DNA from: Polyangium jinanense | GTDB taxonomy: Bacteria > Myxococcota > Polyangia > Polyangiales > Polyangiaceae | Reading direction: 5' to 3' | DNA length: 64,000 nt | Assembly (NCBI RefSeq): GCF_028435365.1 | Contig: NZ_JAGTJJ010000022.1 | Coordinates: forward strand, 62,001-126,000 | Shown: positions 18,967 to 28,248 of the stretch, piece after piece | Position numbering within the stretch: the first letter of the stretch is position 1 | Layout of the letters: the number at the start of each line of letters is the position of its first letter | Notes under the pieces: model-generated | The model's input: only the letters and a program-made list of their open reading frames with translations | What the model was told of the DNA's origin: nothing | Databases searched by the model: none | Program-made: the position numbers and the translations under genes

Positions 18967-19797
18967 TCAACTTCCCTGGGCCGCGACCGAGATCTCCGCG
19001 TAGGTCGCCCGGATCTGCTGGGCGAGCTTCTCAGGGAGCACGTGCGCGCGCCGGAGCGCCTCCTCGCTGAACGGAAGCGCCGAGACCGGCGCGCCTCCGT
19101 CCGAATACAAGTTCGCGAGCAGGTCGAGGAGCCAGGGCTCACCCGGGAGAATGGAGAGGCCGAGAAGCGTGATCCGCGCCGCGAGCTCGTAATGGCCCTC
19201 CATCGCGTGCTTCGAGGCCGACATGGAGAAGAGGCCGACGAACTTCTGAATGTGCGAGAAGAGCATGACGTGGCCGATGAGCTCGAGGCCGGCCTTGTAG
19301 GTCTGCTCCATGAGCACGCCCTGATCGACGCCGAGCGCCGCCTGCTCCGCAGCCGTGACGAAGACGGCGCCGACGCGCCTCGCGATCTCGTCGGGCAAGA
19401 GCTCGGGCGCGCGGCCCCGCGCGGCGATGATCGCCTTCTCGTAATCGACGAGCGCGCTCGCCATGGCCCCGCGGCTGCCGCCCGCCGCGAGCGCGAGGTA
19501 TTTCTTTTCGGTCTCCGGATCATCGAGCACGAACTCGCGCTCGTCGACGTCGAGCCGCCGGACGAGGGTCTCGCCGGGGTAGAGGACGAGATCGAGGACG
19601 ATGGGCTCGTCCTCGTGGTTCGTGACGACGTGATGGCGGCCGGAACTCACGTTGCAGAAGCCGCGGGTGCCCGGAGACGTGAGGCGGCGGAAATCGCCGC
19701 GCATGCCGTCGATGGCGCAATCGCTCCAGGTGTTGTCGCGGAGGACAAGGACGCCGCCGGTGCGGGCCAGCGTGAGGTCGTCTTGCGCGTGGGTCAT
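18967..19797 (-). CDS. hypothetical cytosolic protein
   Basis: 276 residues. The N-terminal 80 residues look like mixed beta strands (GGVLVLRDNTW, then RHHVVTNHEDEPIVLDLVLYPGE). The C-terminal part is helical and resembles tetratricopeptide-like packing (YELAARITLLGLSILPGE). There is no signal peptide or transmembrane segment. The ATG at 19795-19797 is the only good start. I do not recognise the family. It lies 26 nt downstream of the lipoprotein gene on the same strand. Confidence 0.7.
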   Translation of the reverse strand: MTHAQDDLTLARTGGVLVLRDNTWSDCAIDGMRGDFRRLTSPGTRGFCNVSSGRHHVVTNHEDEPIVLDLVLYPGETLVRRLDVDEREFVLDDPETEKKYLALAAGGSRGAMASALVDYEKAIIAARGRAPELLPDEIARRVGAVFVTAAEQAALGVDQGVLMEQTYKAGLELIGHVMLFSHIQKFVGLFSMSASKHAMEGHYELAARITLLGLSILPGEPWLLDLLANLYSDGGAPVSALPFSEEALRRAHVLPEKLAQQIRATYAEISVAAQGS

Positions 19798-19823
19798 GAG
19801 GGCCGCACGCTAGCACGGCCGGG

Positions 19824-21173
19824 TCAAGGCAGGGTGGCGATCGCGATCCGGCCCGAGGCGCTGCCCGCGAATGCGCGGGGGAGCCACGCGCCGCCGACGA
19901 GGCGCGTCGAATACACGCTGTTCAGGTTGTCGGCGTAAATCATTTCGACCTCGGCCCCCTTGCCGCCGCGCGTAATGGCCGGCGGCACGACGAGGATCGG
20001 ATTCCCCCCGCCCGCGCCCTGCACCGGGACGGACCAGGTCGGCGCGTCGCCGGTCGAAAGCCGCGCCGTGTAGAGGCGCTGATCCGTGCCGCGATACGCG
20101 AGCAACGCGCCGCCGCCGGGCAGCGGCGCGAGGCTCGGTTGATCCAGCGAAGAGGCGCCCTCGATGGGCTGGGGGTTTGTCCAGACGATCCCCTTGCGGG
20201 AGAGCCAGTGCAGGCTGCCCGCCTCGTTCGCGAAGACCGCGACGAGCTCCGGGCCGGAGTCGAGCGCGACGATGCCGGGCGTCGCGGTCGCGGCCTTGCC
20301 GCCGATCGGATGCGGCGTCGGGGCCGACCAGGCGCCGCCAGCCCGCGATTGATCGTAAAACGTCCCATCCGCGCCGACGAACGCGATCACGGGCGCATTG
20401 CCGATCGCCGCCACGGCCGGCGGATTCGGGCCCGACGATGGTTGTCCATTCGCGGTGATCGCCTCCTTCTTGCTCACCCAGAGCTTGTTCTGGAGGCGGC
20501 CATAATAATAAAATCCGTCCGTGCCCCGATAGACGAGGTGCCCGATGCCGCCGGCCGCCGCGACCTGCGGCCCGCCCTGGCTCGCGAGGCCCGCCTCCAG
20601 CGCCGGCGGGGCTTCGTTGAACCCGGGCGTCCACGCCCCGGCCGAATAAAACGCGACCCGCAACTCGCCCGCCGCGCTCGATCGGAGCACGCAGATGCCG
20701 GTGCCCGCGCCGTCGGAGGCGAGGCCGATCGCGTCCGTGCTCTGCACCTGCCAGGGCGTCGACTTCGGCGCGCCCGATGCGAGGTCCGTCTCATTCGCGA
20801 TGACGGCGCTGCCGCTGCCGTACACGCTGACGACCTTCGTCGCCGTGCCATTCTGCCCGCCGCCCATTCCCCCGCTACCGCCAGCGCCGCCGCCGCCGCC
20901 GCTGCCCGCCGACCCGCCAGCCCCACCGGAGCCGGTCATCATCCCGCCCGTGCCGCCCGTGCCGCCCGTCCCGCCGGGGCCGACCATCGTCCCGCCCGTG
21001 CCGCCCGAGCCGCCCGACCCTCCCTGGGCGCCGTCGCCTCCTTCGCCGCCGCCGCCCACGCCGGGTGTCTCGTTGCTCGCCGCGCAGCCGATCGGGCCAA
21101 GAGCGGCCAGAGAGACGAGGCCCGAGAACAGGAGGGCCGAACGGAGAACCGCCAAACGAGGAAGGAAGCGCAT
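19824..21173 (-). CDS. Gly-rich lipoprotein with beta-propeller-like repeats
   Basis: 449 residues. The signal peptide ends in ALGPIGC, then comes a long Gly/Ser/Thr/Met low-complexity linker (about residues 36-110). The rest is a repeated motif of roughly 45-50 residues with patterns such as GIGHLVYRGTDGFYYY, APVIAFVGADGTFYD and GALLAYRGTDQRLYT. These look like blades of a PLL/fucolectin-like or sialidase-like propeller, which would suit a surface carbohydrate-binding role; that is an inference. The ATG at 21171-21173 starts the signal. The glycine linker is typical of myxobacterial surface lipoproteins. Confidence 0.78.
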   Translation of the reverse strand: MRFLPRLAVLRSALLFSGLVSLAALGPIGCAASNETPGVGGGGEGGDGAQGGSGGSGGTGGTMVGPGGTGGTGGTGGMMTGSGGAGGSAGSGGGGGAGGSGGMGGGQNGTATKVVSVYGSGSAVIANETDLASGAPKSTPWQVQSTDAIGLASDGAGTGICVLRSSAAGELRVAFYSAGAWTPGFNEAPPALEAGLASQGGPQVAAAGGIGHLVYRGTDGFYYYGRLQNKLWVSKKEAITANGQPSSGPNPPAVAAIGNAPVIAFVGADGTFYDQSRAGGAWSAPTPHPIGGKAATATPGIVALDSGPELVAVFANEAGSLHWLSRKGIVWTNPQPIEGASSLDQPSLAPLPGGGALLAYRGTDQRLYTARLSTGDAPTWSVPVQGAGGGNPILVVPPAITRGGKGAEVEMIYADNLNSVYSTRLVGGAWLPRAFAGSASGRIAIATLP

Positions 21174-21244
21174 GTCGATGACCTCGCAGAAGAAGGGTGG
21201 CTCGAAGCCGGAGGAGTATGGCGCGCAGGCGAGGCGAGACAAGC

Positions 21245-21880
21245 TCAGGGCGTGAAACGGATCGAATAACTGACCATCGTCTTTTTGCCGCCCTTCGGCC
21301 GCAGAAATTCAATGGCTTCGAAAACGCCGACGACACAAGGCACGAACCCTTCGCCCTTGAGCGCGGTGCGGGGGTGGGAGACCTGGGCCTTGCCGCCCTT
21401 GCCATCGACGAGGAGGTCGACGCCGAAATCGCCGCCCTTCTTGAGATCGTCGACCTTGGCGAAGCAGCGGCGGAGTTCGTCGAAATGGGGCTCGACCGAG
21501 CGGTTGAAAGGAGCCTTCGTGGCGTCGTCGTTCGGTCCGCCGCCGATGTGCATTCCGATGTTCTTGACCTTGACGGCCGGGAGCGGCGCAGCCTCGGCCG
21601 GCGGCGCTTCCGGGGCCGCCGCGGAGGCGGACGCCGAAGGGGCAGCCGAGGCAGCAGGCTCGGGCACGGCGGCGGACGCGGACGCGGGCGCGGCAGCGGA
21701 CGCGGGCGCAGGCGCGACGGCGGACGCGGGCGCGGCGGCCGTGGTCGTCGGCGCGGGCGCGGAGCCATCGGGAGCGGTGGCGCCCGAGCAGGCCACGAGG
21801 ATCGGCGCGGCCACGAGGCAGGCGAGCCGCAGAATGTTTTTCGAGACGAACGTTTGGCGCTTTCGATCGGGGGGGTTCAT
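21245..21880 (-). CDS. Ala/Pro-rich lipoprotein with AgmX/PglI-like C-terminal domain
   Basis: 211 residues. The lipobox ILVACS ends the signal, and an 80-residue Ala/Pro/Ser linker follows. The compact C-terminal domain has HFDELRRCFAKV, FGVDLLVDGKGGKAQV and the final YSIRF strand, which resembles the AgmX/PglI C-terminal domain found in many myxobacterial envelope proteins. The start ATG overlaps the mltG stop by 4 nt, so it is translationally coupled to mltG and probably serves the cell envelope. Confidence 0.78.
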   Translation of the reverse strand: MNPPDRKRQTFVSKNILRLACLVAAPILVACSGATAPDGSAPAPTTTAAAPASAVAPAPASAAAPASASAAVPEPAASAAPSASASAAAPEAPPAEAAPLPAVKVKNIGMHIGGGPNDDATKAPFNRSVEPHFDELRRCFAKVDDLKKGGDFGVDLLVDGKGGKAQVSHPRTALKGEGFVPCVVGVFEAIEFLRPKGGKKTMVSYSIRFTP

Positions 21881-23142
21881 TCGGGTCTCTCGGCGCTCGT
21901 CGTGGTCGCGCGCAGCTTGCGGACGGCCTCGTTGTGCTGGTCGAGCGCCTCGCTGAAGGTGTGCCGGCCGCCGCCTTTGGCCACGAAATAGAGGTATTTC
22001 GTCGCCGCAGGCGCGAGCACGGCCTCGATGGACGGAGCGCCGGGGTTCGCGATGGGACCGGGCGGCAATCCGTCGTTCACATACGTGCTGTATCGATTCT
22101 TCGAATCCCGGTTGATGGCCGGGGTGATCTTGCCCGTGAAGCCGGCGCAGGCCGGGACGACGTCGGGCTCGGAAAAACAAGCGTAAGCCGCGGTAGGATC
22201 CGATTGCAGGCGCTTCGGCTTGAACGTGGGATCGAGCAGCCGGTTCAGAAAAACGCTCGCGATGAGCGGGCGCTCATCCGGCTGGGCCGCCTCTTTCTCG
22301 ACGATCGAGGCAAGGGTCAAGACCTCGCGGCGGCCATACCCGAGCGTATTGCGGAGCGACGCGAAGCCCGCGGCATGCTGGGTGGCGAGCGCAGCCCAGC
22401 GGCGATCGGCCTCCGTGACGAGACGGCGGACGATCTCTCTGGGATCGGTGTCGAGCGGGAAATCGTACGTCGCCGGAAAGAGGTATCCCTCGGCGCTCTC
22501 GATCCCGAGCGCGCCCTTGCGCTCGATGCCGAGCTCGTCGAGCAAGAGCGGATCGGCGCTCGCGCGGAGGAAGGCGTTCTTGCCAGCGACGCGGAGTTTT
22601 TCGAGGCGCGTCGCGATGTCGAACCGGTGAAACCCCTCGGGGATGGTGACGCGCGTGGTGGGGCGCTTGGGCGAACGTTCGAGGAGGTGGCGGAGATCCC
22701 AGGGATCGAGGCCCTGCGGGAGGAGGTGCGGGCCGGAGACGAACGCGCTCGTGCCGCCCGTCGTGCGCAGAAACATGGCCATCGCGCCCTCGCTGCGGAC
22801 GAGGCCATGCCGGGCGAGCAGCGCCGCGGCCTGGTCGCTGTCGAGCCCAGCCGGCCAGTCGATCTCGACCATGGTGCCCGCATCGGGCGCGTGAAGGTGG
22901 CCGTAACCGAGGACGAGGGCGAGCACCGAGAGGCCGACCGCGCCCACCGCGCCCGCAAGCGCGAAGAGGGCCGAGCGGGCACGCCGCGAGAGGCGCGGGC
23001 GGACTTTCCGCGGCGAAGGCGACGGCGCGGACGACGAGCTCCGCGCGCCGGCCTCGGAAGGCGCTTGGGGCGACGCGCGGCGGCGGCGACGCCCGGGGGA
23101 AGACGGAGCTCTCGTAGGCACGACAGCCACGGTGCAAAGCAT
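21877..23142 (-). CDS. mltG: endolytic murein transglycosylase MltG (YceG-like)
   Basis: 421 residues. After a basic cytosolic N-terminus there is one membrane helix (LFALAGAVGAVGLSVLALVLG), then the YceG domain. Family hallmarks are IPEGFHRFDIA, SAEGYLFPATYDF, LASIVEKEA with the catalytic glutamate, RLQSDPTAAY, NDGLPPGPIANPG and YFVAKGGGRHTFSE. MltG cleaves nascent glycan strands near the membrane and so sets chain length. The ATG at 23140-23142 is used. It overlaps the downstream lipoprotein gene by 4 nt. Confidence 0.93.
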   Translation of the reverse strand: MLCTVAVVPTRAPSSPGRRRRRASPQAPSEAGARSSSSAPSPSPRKVRPRLSRRARSALFALAGAVGAVGLSVLALVLGYGHLHAPDAGTMVEIDWPAGLDSDQAAALLARHGLVRSEGAMAMFLRTTGGTSAFVSGPHLLPQGLDPWDLRHLLERSPKRPTTRVTIPEGFHRFDIATRLEKLRVAGKNAFLRASADPLLLDELGIERKGALGIESAEGYLFPATYDFPLDTDPREIVRRLVTEADRRWAALATQHAAGFASLRNTLGYGRREVLTLASIVEKEAAQPDERPLIASVFLNRLLDPTFKPKRLQSDPTAAYACFSEPDVVPACAGFTGKITPAINRDSKNRYSTYVNDGLPPGPIANPGAPSIEAVLAPAATKYLYFVAKGGGRHTFSEALDQHNEAVRKLRATTTSAERPE

Positions 23143-23195
23143 CAAACGCCGAAGGGCGTCAAGCCGAACGTTGCCACGGAGCGGCTCCGAGGGCG

Positions 23196-23996
23196 ATGAT
23201 GCAGCAGTCGAGGAGGTCCTTTCCCCGCATGGCATCCAAGGCCGTCACCGATCGGCAGAAGTCCGCGCGCGCCGTGACCGCGGCAGCTCACACGCACGCC
23301 AACGAGGTCGCGACGCGCATCGCCGAGCTGCTCTCGCCGCACCTCCGGCCCGACGAGGAGATGCCGGACGTGTCGCTGCTCCTGCGCCTCGTGGGGCGCC
23401 TGATCGCGACGGAAAACGAGGCACTCGTGCGCGCCGACGCAGCCCACGAGCGGGAGCTCGCAGACGACGCAGCGCCGCGCAAGGCGCGGGACGAGGCAGT
23501 GGAGAAGGTGCGGCGGATCCTGGTCGATCTGCGCGCAGCGGTAGAGACGACGTGCGGGATGGCAGGTTTGCCGCGGCTGCACCTGCTCGAGGCGGTGCCA
23601 ACGGATCCCTCGGTGCTCGCGACGATCGGGCGCTCAGTGCTCGACGCCCTGCGCGACGAGTCGGTGCGGCTGCCAGCGCCACGGCGGCGGGGGCTGTCGC
23701 TCGATCGGGAGGCCTTCGCCGAGGAGCTCGAGCTCGAGCTTCCACCGCTGGAGAAGGCGCTCGCAGCAGTGGCACGCGAGGCGCGCGAGGCCGAGGCGAC
23801 GCTTCGGCAGAAGCGGGTAGCAATGGAGGCGAACGATCGCGCGTTCAGCCGCGGGGCAGCAGTCCTGTCGTCAACGTTCGCGCTGGCAGACCTGGAGGAG
23901 CTGGCAGGGAGGCTCAAGCCCTCGTCGCGGCAGCCAGGCGAAACGAACGAGTTCGAGCTGGCAGCGACGAGGGCGGAGACAGGCGCGGACGGCTGA
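23196..23996 (+). CDS. hypothetical helical protein
   Basis: 266 residues, acidic and helical, with a likely coiled-coil stretch (EKALAAVAREAREAEA). It has no signal peptide, membrane segment or known motif. The start could be the ATG at 23196 or a second ATG at 23229. It is divergent from mltG with about 50 nt between the starts. I do not recognise a family. Confidence 0.65.
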   Translation: MMQQSRRSFPRMASKAVTDRQKSARAVTAAAHTHANEVATRIAELLSPHLRPDEEMPDVSLLLRLVGRLIATENEALVRADAAHERELADDAAPRKARDEAVEKVRRILVDLRAAVETTCGMAGLPRLHLLEAVPTDPSVLATIGRSVLDALRDESVRLPAPRRRGLSLDREAFAEELELELPPLEKALAAVAREAREAEATLRQKRVAMEANDRAFSRGAAVLSSTFALADLEELAGRLKPSSRQPGETNEFELAATRAETGADG

Positions 23997-24000
23997 GAGG

Positions 24001-24350
24001 GACGCGCGGGGCGTTGCCCCGCACCCCAGCAGGGGGCTGTCCGCCCCCTGCACCCCGGACCAGGCACGGCCTGGACCGAAGGCGGAGAAACTGCGCGATG
24101 CGCAGTTTCTCCGACGGGCCCGGGGCAAGACCACGAGCGGCGTTGCCAGCTGAGACAGCAGCGCTGCCCGGCTCAGGTAGACACGTCAACGCTGGGGTTT
24201 TGACGGACAACGTCGTTGCCGGTCTTGCCTCGGCCTGTTCGATGAACTGCGCGATGCGCAGTTCATCGACCCCGGGTCCAGCGCTTGCGCTGGTCCGGGT
24301 CCAGGGGTGGACAACCCCTGGTCGGGGTCCGGGGTGGAAACCCCGGCGCT
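24001..24350. repeat. cluster of GC-rich palindromes in a gene-free stretch
   Basis: The 367-nt gap between two genes holds at least five inverted repeats. Two share a core: one at 24083-24113 with arms GGAGAAACTGCGC, and one at 24239-24269 with arms GATGAACTGCGC, both with a GAT loop. Three others are CCAGCGC-TT-GCGCTGG (24278-24293), CCAGGGGT/ACCCCTGG (24301-24321) and CCGGGGT/ACCCCGG (24329-24346). They look like a mosaic of dispersed repeats and may also serve as convergent terminators. Confidence 0.7.
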
Positions 24351-24363
24351 ACGCTGACGTTCG

Positions 24364-25917
24364 TCAGAAGCCCATGTTCGTCGCCGCTTCCTGGTTCGAG
24401 CGGACGGCCTTGCGGCCCTGGCGCGACTCCGTGGGAGCGATCGGCGCTGCCGCGGGCGGAGGCGTGGCGAATGGGCCGGCGGCGGGCTCCGGGGCCGCGG
24501 CGGCGACGGGGGCTTCGGCGAAGCCGGATTGTGCTTGCTGCACGACGGCGAGCTGCCGATCGAAGTCCTGGGCGACGTCGGCGGCGCGGGCTGCGGGGGC
24601 GGCGGTCTTCGCTTTCGCGGCCGAGTCGCGCAGGGCTTGCTCGCGGCTCTCGATGCGGCGGCGGGCCTCGGCGACCTTGCCTTGCTCGAACAGGCGGTTT
24701 GCCTCTTCGAGTACGGAGGCGGTCTCACTGCGGTTCACGCGGCCGGCGACGACCGCGTCGAGATCACTCGCGTTTGCGTCGACGACCTCGACGCCGAGTT
24801 TGCCGCTGCAGCGGCCGTCCTCGCTCTTGACGAGATCCTTGTAACGCATGTCGACGGTCGCGACGGGCAGCTCGCCATTCGACCCTGCGGGCACACGCAG
24901 CTTCACGAGCACGGTCTTCACGTCGCCGCCGCTGAATGTGCCGAGCGGGACGGTGATGCGATTGCCGCTGCGGCGGAAGGAGCGATCGAAGACGCGATCG
25001 AGCTCCACGCCGGGGGCGAGATCGATGTCGACCTCGGCGCCGCTCGCGACGGCCTGCGTGAGGGCCTCGGCCTCGCCCTCGAAGACGCGGGCGAGTGCGG
25101 CGTCGTTCTCCACGAAGTAATGACGGCCGTTCGATTCGACGGCGATCGCGGAAAGGATTTTTTCGTTGTAATCGACGTCGACGCCCACCGTGGAAATCCC
25201 GATGGCGCGGTCGCGGGCGCGCTGCGCGAGGCTGCGGAAGCCGGGGACGTCCTTCAGGCCGTGGTTCGCGTCGCCGTCGCTGAGGACGATCATGCGGCTG
25301 ATGCGGCCGTCGCTGGAGCGGCCCATCTCGGCCATGCCGGTCTCGATGCCGCAGGAGATGCAGGTGTCGCCGCCGAGCGTGATACCGGAGATCGAAGAGA
25401 CGACCGAGCTGCGGGTCGAGGGACCGATGACAACGGCGGGGACGACGACCTGGGTGCGCGTGTCGAATGTGACGACCGAGACCATGTCGCCGTCGTGGAG
25501 GCGCTCGACGGCGCCGATCGCCGCGTTGATCGCGTTCCGGAGGCGGGTGCCCTTCATCGAGCCGGAGCGGTCGATGACGATGGAGAGGTTCACCTGGGGC
25601 GCGGTTTGGGCGCGATCGCCTCCGTTCGCGCGGGCTTCGAGCATGAGGAACGTCTCGCCGCGGGGGTTCTTGAGGACCTTCGGGTGACCCATGCGCCCGT
25701 CGATCATCACGGTCGAGCCCGCGGTGAAGTGGGCGAGCTCGATTTGGTTCGTCGCGTCGGTCGTCTTTTCGGTCGTGGAATCTTCTTCGATCGCCTCGGC
25801 GCCGATGGTGGGCTCGGGCGAGGACGGCAGGCCGCCGGGAGGGGTGAACGAGTAGACGGAAAGGCTCGTGAGCAGCATGCCTGCGAAGGCGAGGACGGCG
25901 ACGCGAGACGATTTCAT
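24364..25917 (-). CDS. exported VWA-domain protein
   Basis: 517 residues. A signal peptide (MKSSRVAVLAFAGMLLTSLS) precedes a von Willebrand factor A domain from about residue 105 to 290. The metal-site motif VIDRSGSM (DxSxS), the threonine in GGDTC, and SDGDANHG are all present. This resembles the Ca-activated chloride channel/YfbK-type VWA proteins. A beta-rich domain follows, then a predicted coiled coil (residues about 410-460) and an Ala/Pro-rich tail. It starts 58 nt downstream of the redox operon on the same strand and may be its last gene. VWA proteins bind partner proteins through the metal site; the partner is unknown. Confidence 0.85.
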   Translation of the reverse strand: MKSSRVAVLAFAGMLLTSLSVYSFTPPGGLPSSPEPTIGAEAIEEDSTTEKTTDATNQIELAHFTAGSTVMIDGRMGHPKVLKNPRGETFLMLEARANGGDRAQTAPQVNLSIVIDRSGSMKGTRLRNAINAAIGAVERLHDGDMVSVVTFDTRTQVVVPAVVIGPSTRSSVVSSISGITLGGDTCISCGIETGMAEMGRSSDGRISRMIVLSDGDANHGLKDVPGFRSLAQRARDRAIGISTVGVDVDYNEKILSAIAVESNGRHYFVENDAALARVFEGEAEALTQAVASGAEVDIDLAPGVELDRVFDRSFRRSGNRITVPLGTFSGGDVKTVLVKLRVPAGSNGELPVATVDMRYKDLVKSEDGRCSGKLGVEVVDANASDLDAVVAGRVNRSETASVLEEANRLFEQGKVAEARRRIESREQALRDSAAKAKTAAPAARAADVAQDFDRQLAVVQQAQSGFAEAPVAAAAPEPAAGPFATPPPAAAPIAPTESRQGRKAVRSNQEAATNMGF

Positions 25918-25975
25918 GGCTCTCTCCGGGTATCGAGCATCGGCGCCTGCAACAACGGTGCTCGCGAGCACGAGC

Positions 25976-28231
25976 TTACGGTGCGCCGGTGGGTCCTTGG
26001 ACGAAGATCGAGGGGGAACGATCTGGTCCCATGTGCGCTTCTGCGGCCACGCGGACCCCGCAGGCCTTCAAGGTGTCCCAGGGAGGGATGGATCCGATGA
26101 GGACGAAGACGGCGTCGTAAGCGACGCGCTCGTCTCGGCCGCGGGCGCGGACGGTCGCGACGTCCGGGTCGAGGGCTCGGATTTCGGTCTCGAAGCGCAG
26201 GCTCAGGCGGCCGGCGGCGTGCATGCGCTTGACCTCGTCGATGTTGCGCGACTTGCCGCGCGTGAAGGTCGCGCCGCGGTGGACGACGGTGACCGTGGTG
26301 CCGGGCTGCCGGGCGAGGGCGACGGCGATCTCCATGGCGACGTCGCCGAGCCCGACCACGATGACTCGTTTGCCCTCAAAGCTCCGGGCGTCGGCCAGGT
26401 GGTAATGCACGCGGGCCTCGACGTCGGGCGAGAGCTCGATGGGGAGACGGCGAGGCGTTCCGCGCTGGCCGATCGCGAGCAGCACGCGGCGGGCGAGGAC
26501 ATCCCGCGGCGGACCACCTTCGCGGGGCTCGGTCGTGACGCGGAAGAGCTTGCCGTCGGCCTCGCGGGAGACGGCCGTCATGCGCGTGTCTTGCCGGACG
26601 GGGAGCTCTTCCTTGCGGATGATGCGCATCCAGTGCGAGAGGAGCTCTTCTTTCGTGGATTCTTTCAGCCAGAGCTTGCCCGTGAGGGGCAGGTCGAGGG
26701 GCTGATCGAAGACGAGCTTGCCGCGGGGAAAGCTGCGGATGCTCTGGGCGACCGAGCCTTGCTCGATGACCTCGAACGAGAGGCCGAGCTCCTTCGCGCG
26801 GAGCGCCGCGCTGATGCCCGCGGGGCCCGCGCCCACGATGACGAGGTCCTTCGGACGCTCGCCCGAGCCTGCAAATGGCCCTTCCGCTTCGAGGCTCGCG
26901 GCGATCTTCTCGACGGCGTGCGCGCCCTGGAGGATCGCGTTTTTGATGAGCGGCAGGCCTGTGACGTCGCCGGCGAGGAAGAGGCCCGGGGTGTCCTGGC
27001 TCTGGAGGGCGTCGTCAATGCGTGGCCTGTCGCCGATGGTGTCGCCGTCCGTGATGCGTAGCGAGCCGTTCGGGCAACGTTGCTCGCAGAGCGTGAGGCC
27101 GCAGCAAGCCTCGGGGCGCACGACGACCGCGACGTACTTCTGGACTTCGAGCACGTCGTAGGGGCAAGCGTCGACGCAGGCGTAGCAGCCGAGGCAGGTC
27201 TGGGTGTCGATCTGCGGGAGGCGCACGCGCGTTTGAGGCTTGAGCAGCGCCTCGGTCGTCTGGGGTTTGTCCTGAACCTTGCGGCGGCGCGCGCGGAGGG
27301 CGCCCGTGCCGCGGACGAGGCCGAGCGTGAGCGCGAACGCGAGCGTGCCCGTGCCGAGCCAGAGCCACGTGAGCGCGCTCGTCGCCGGGCGATCGAGCTT
27401 GGGGACGGCGAGGGCGACGTCGCGCGCGGCATCCCAGGCGACGGGACGATCGTCGCCGTGCTGCGCGGCGCAGACGCGGGCGCGGGGCTGGGCGCTGGGA
27501 CGTTCGGGCCTGTCCGGAGGCAAGGCCGTTTGATGCTCGTCGAAGCAGAGGGACGGTTTGTCGGGGCCGAGTTTTTCGGTGCCAGGGGCGAAACAGCGCG
27601 AGATGGGATCCCGCGGCGAGCGCGGGTCGTGGCATCCCTTGCAGCTCGCAGCCGTGACGATGGGGACCGTGGCTTCGAGGTGCGCGGGCGGCGCGTCGTC
27701 GAGGGCGCGCTCGACGCCGGGGGCGAAGCGGATCGGCGGCTCGCCGGGGACGAAGGCGACGCCCTGATCAGCTTGATGGATGGGATGGCAGGTCGAGCAG
27801 CGGAGGGCGCCGGATTTGAAGAGGCGCTCGTGCGGGCGGCGGCGTGGCGCGTGCGGGCCGTGGCACGAGGCGCAGGCTTCGTCGGGGCGTTTTTCGGCCC
27901 CGGCGGTGCCGTGGCAGCTCGCGCAGGTGACGCTCGCGGCGCGCGCGTGTGGGCGCGAGAGGGGGCCGGGCGAGGCGTGGCCGCCGGCGGGCGGAACGAG
28001 GAAGGCAGAGAGGCCCGCGGCGGCGGCGGCGACGACCGTGGCCGTGAGGACGCCGCGGAAGCGGGTGACGTCGGAGGTCTTTTCGGCTCGCTTGGCCGCG
28101 CGGCCACGAGGAAGCTCGCGCGGGACGGCGGCACGATCACGGGCGTCGCCGAGGGGCGATGCGTAGAGCGTGGGCAACGCGGCCGGAGGTTTGCCCGCGG
28201 ATGGTTCGTCCCGACGATCGCGATCTGCCAT
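25976..28231 (-). CDS. tetra-haem cytochrome c / ferredoxin / FAD-dependent oxidoreductase fusion
   Basis: 751 residues. After a basic N-terminus and a membrane anchor (VLTATVVAAAAAGLSAFLV) come four c-type haem motifs (CASCH twice, CSTCH, CKGCH). A second hydrophobic helix (LTWLWLGTGTLAFALTLGL) returns the chain to the other side. Next is a [4Fe-4S] domain (CLGCYACVDACP and CxxxxCEQRCP), then a thioredoxin-reductase-like flavoprotein with VGAGPAGISAALRAKELG for FAD and VVGLGDVAMEIAVALA for NAD(P)H. The topology suggests electron flow between cytosolic NAD(P)H and periplasmic haems. The ATG at 28229-28231 follows GGGGAGG and lies 17 nt after the upstream gene. Confidence 0.85.
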   Translation of the reverse strand: MADRDRRDEPSAGKPPAALPTLYASPLGDARDRAAVPRELPRGRAAKRAEKTSDVTRFRGVLTATVVAAAAAGLSAFLVPPAGGHASPGPLSRPHARAASVTCASCHGTAGAEKRPDEACASCHGPHAPRRRPHERLFKSGALRCSTCHPIHQADQGVAFVPGEPPIRFAPGVERALDDAPPAHLEATVPIVTAASCKGCHDPRSPRDPISRCFAPGTEKLGPDKPSLCFDEHQTALPPDRPERPSAQPRARVCAAQHGDDRPVAWDAARDVALAVPKLDRPATSALTWLWLGTGTLAFALTLGLVRGTGALRARRRKVQDKPQTTEALLKPQTRVRLPQIDTQTCLGCYACVDACPYDVLEVQKYVAVVVRPEACCGLTLCEQRCPNGSLRITDGDTIGDRPRIDDALQSQDTPGLFLAGDVTGLPLIKNAILQGAHAVEKIAASLEAEGPFAGSGERPKDLVIVGAGPAGISAALRAKELGLSFEVIEQGSVAQSIRSFPRGKLVFDQPLDLPLTGKLWLKESTKEELLSHWMRIIRKEELPVRQDTRMTAVSREADGKLFRVTTEPREGGPPRDVLARRVLLAIGQRGTPRRLPIELSPDVEARVHYHLADARSFEGKRVIVVGLGDVAMEIAVALARQPGTTVTVVHRGATFTRGKSRNIDEVKRMHAAGRLSLRFETEIRALDPDVATVRARGRDERVAYDAVFVLIGSIPPWDTLKACGVRVAAEAHMGPDRSPSIFVQGPTGAP

Positions 28232-28248
28232 GGAACGATCGCCTCCCC

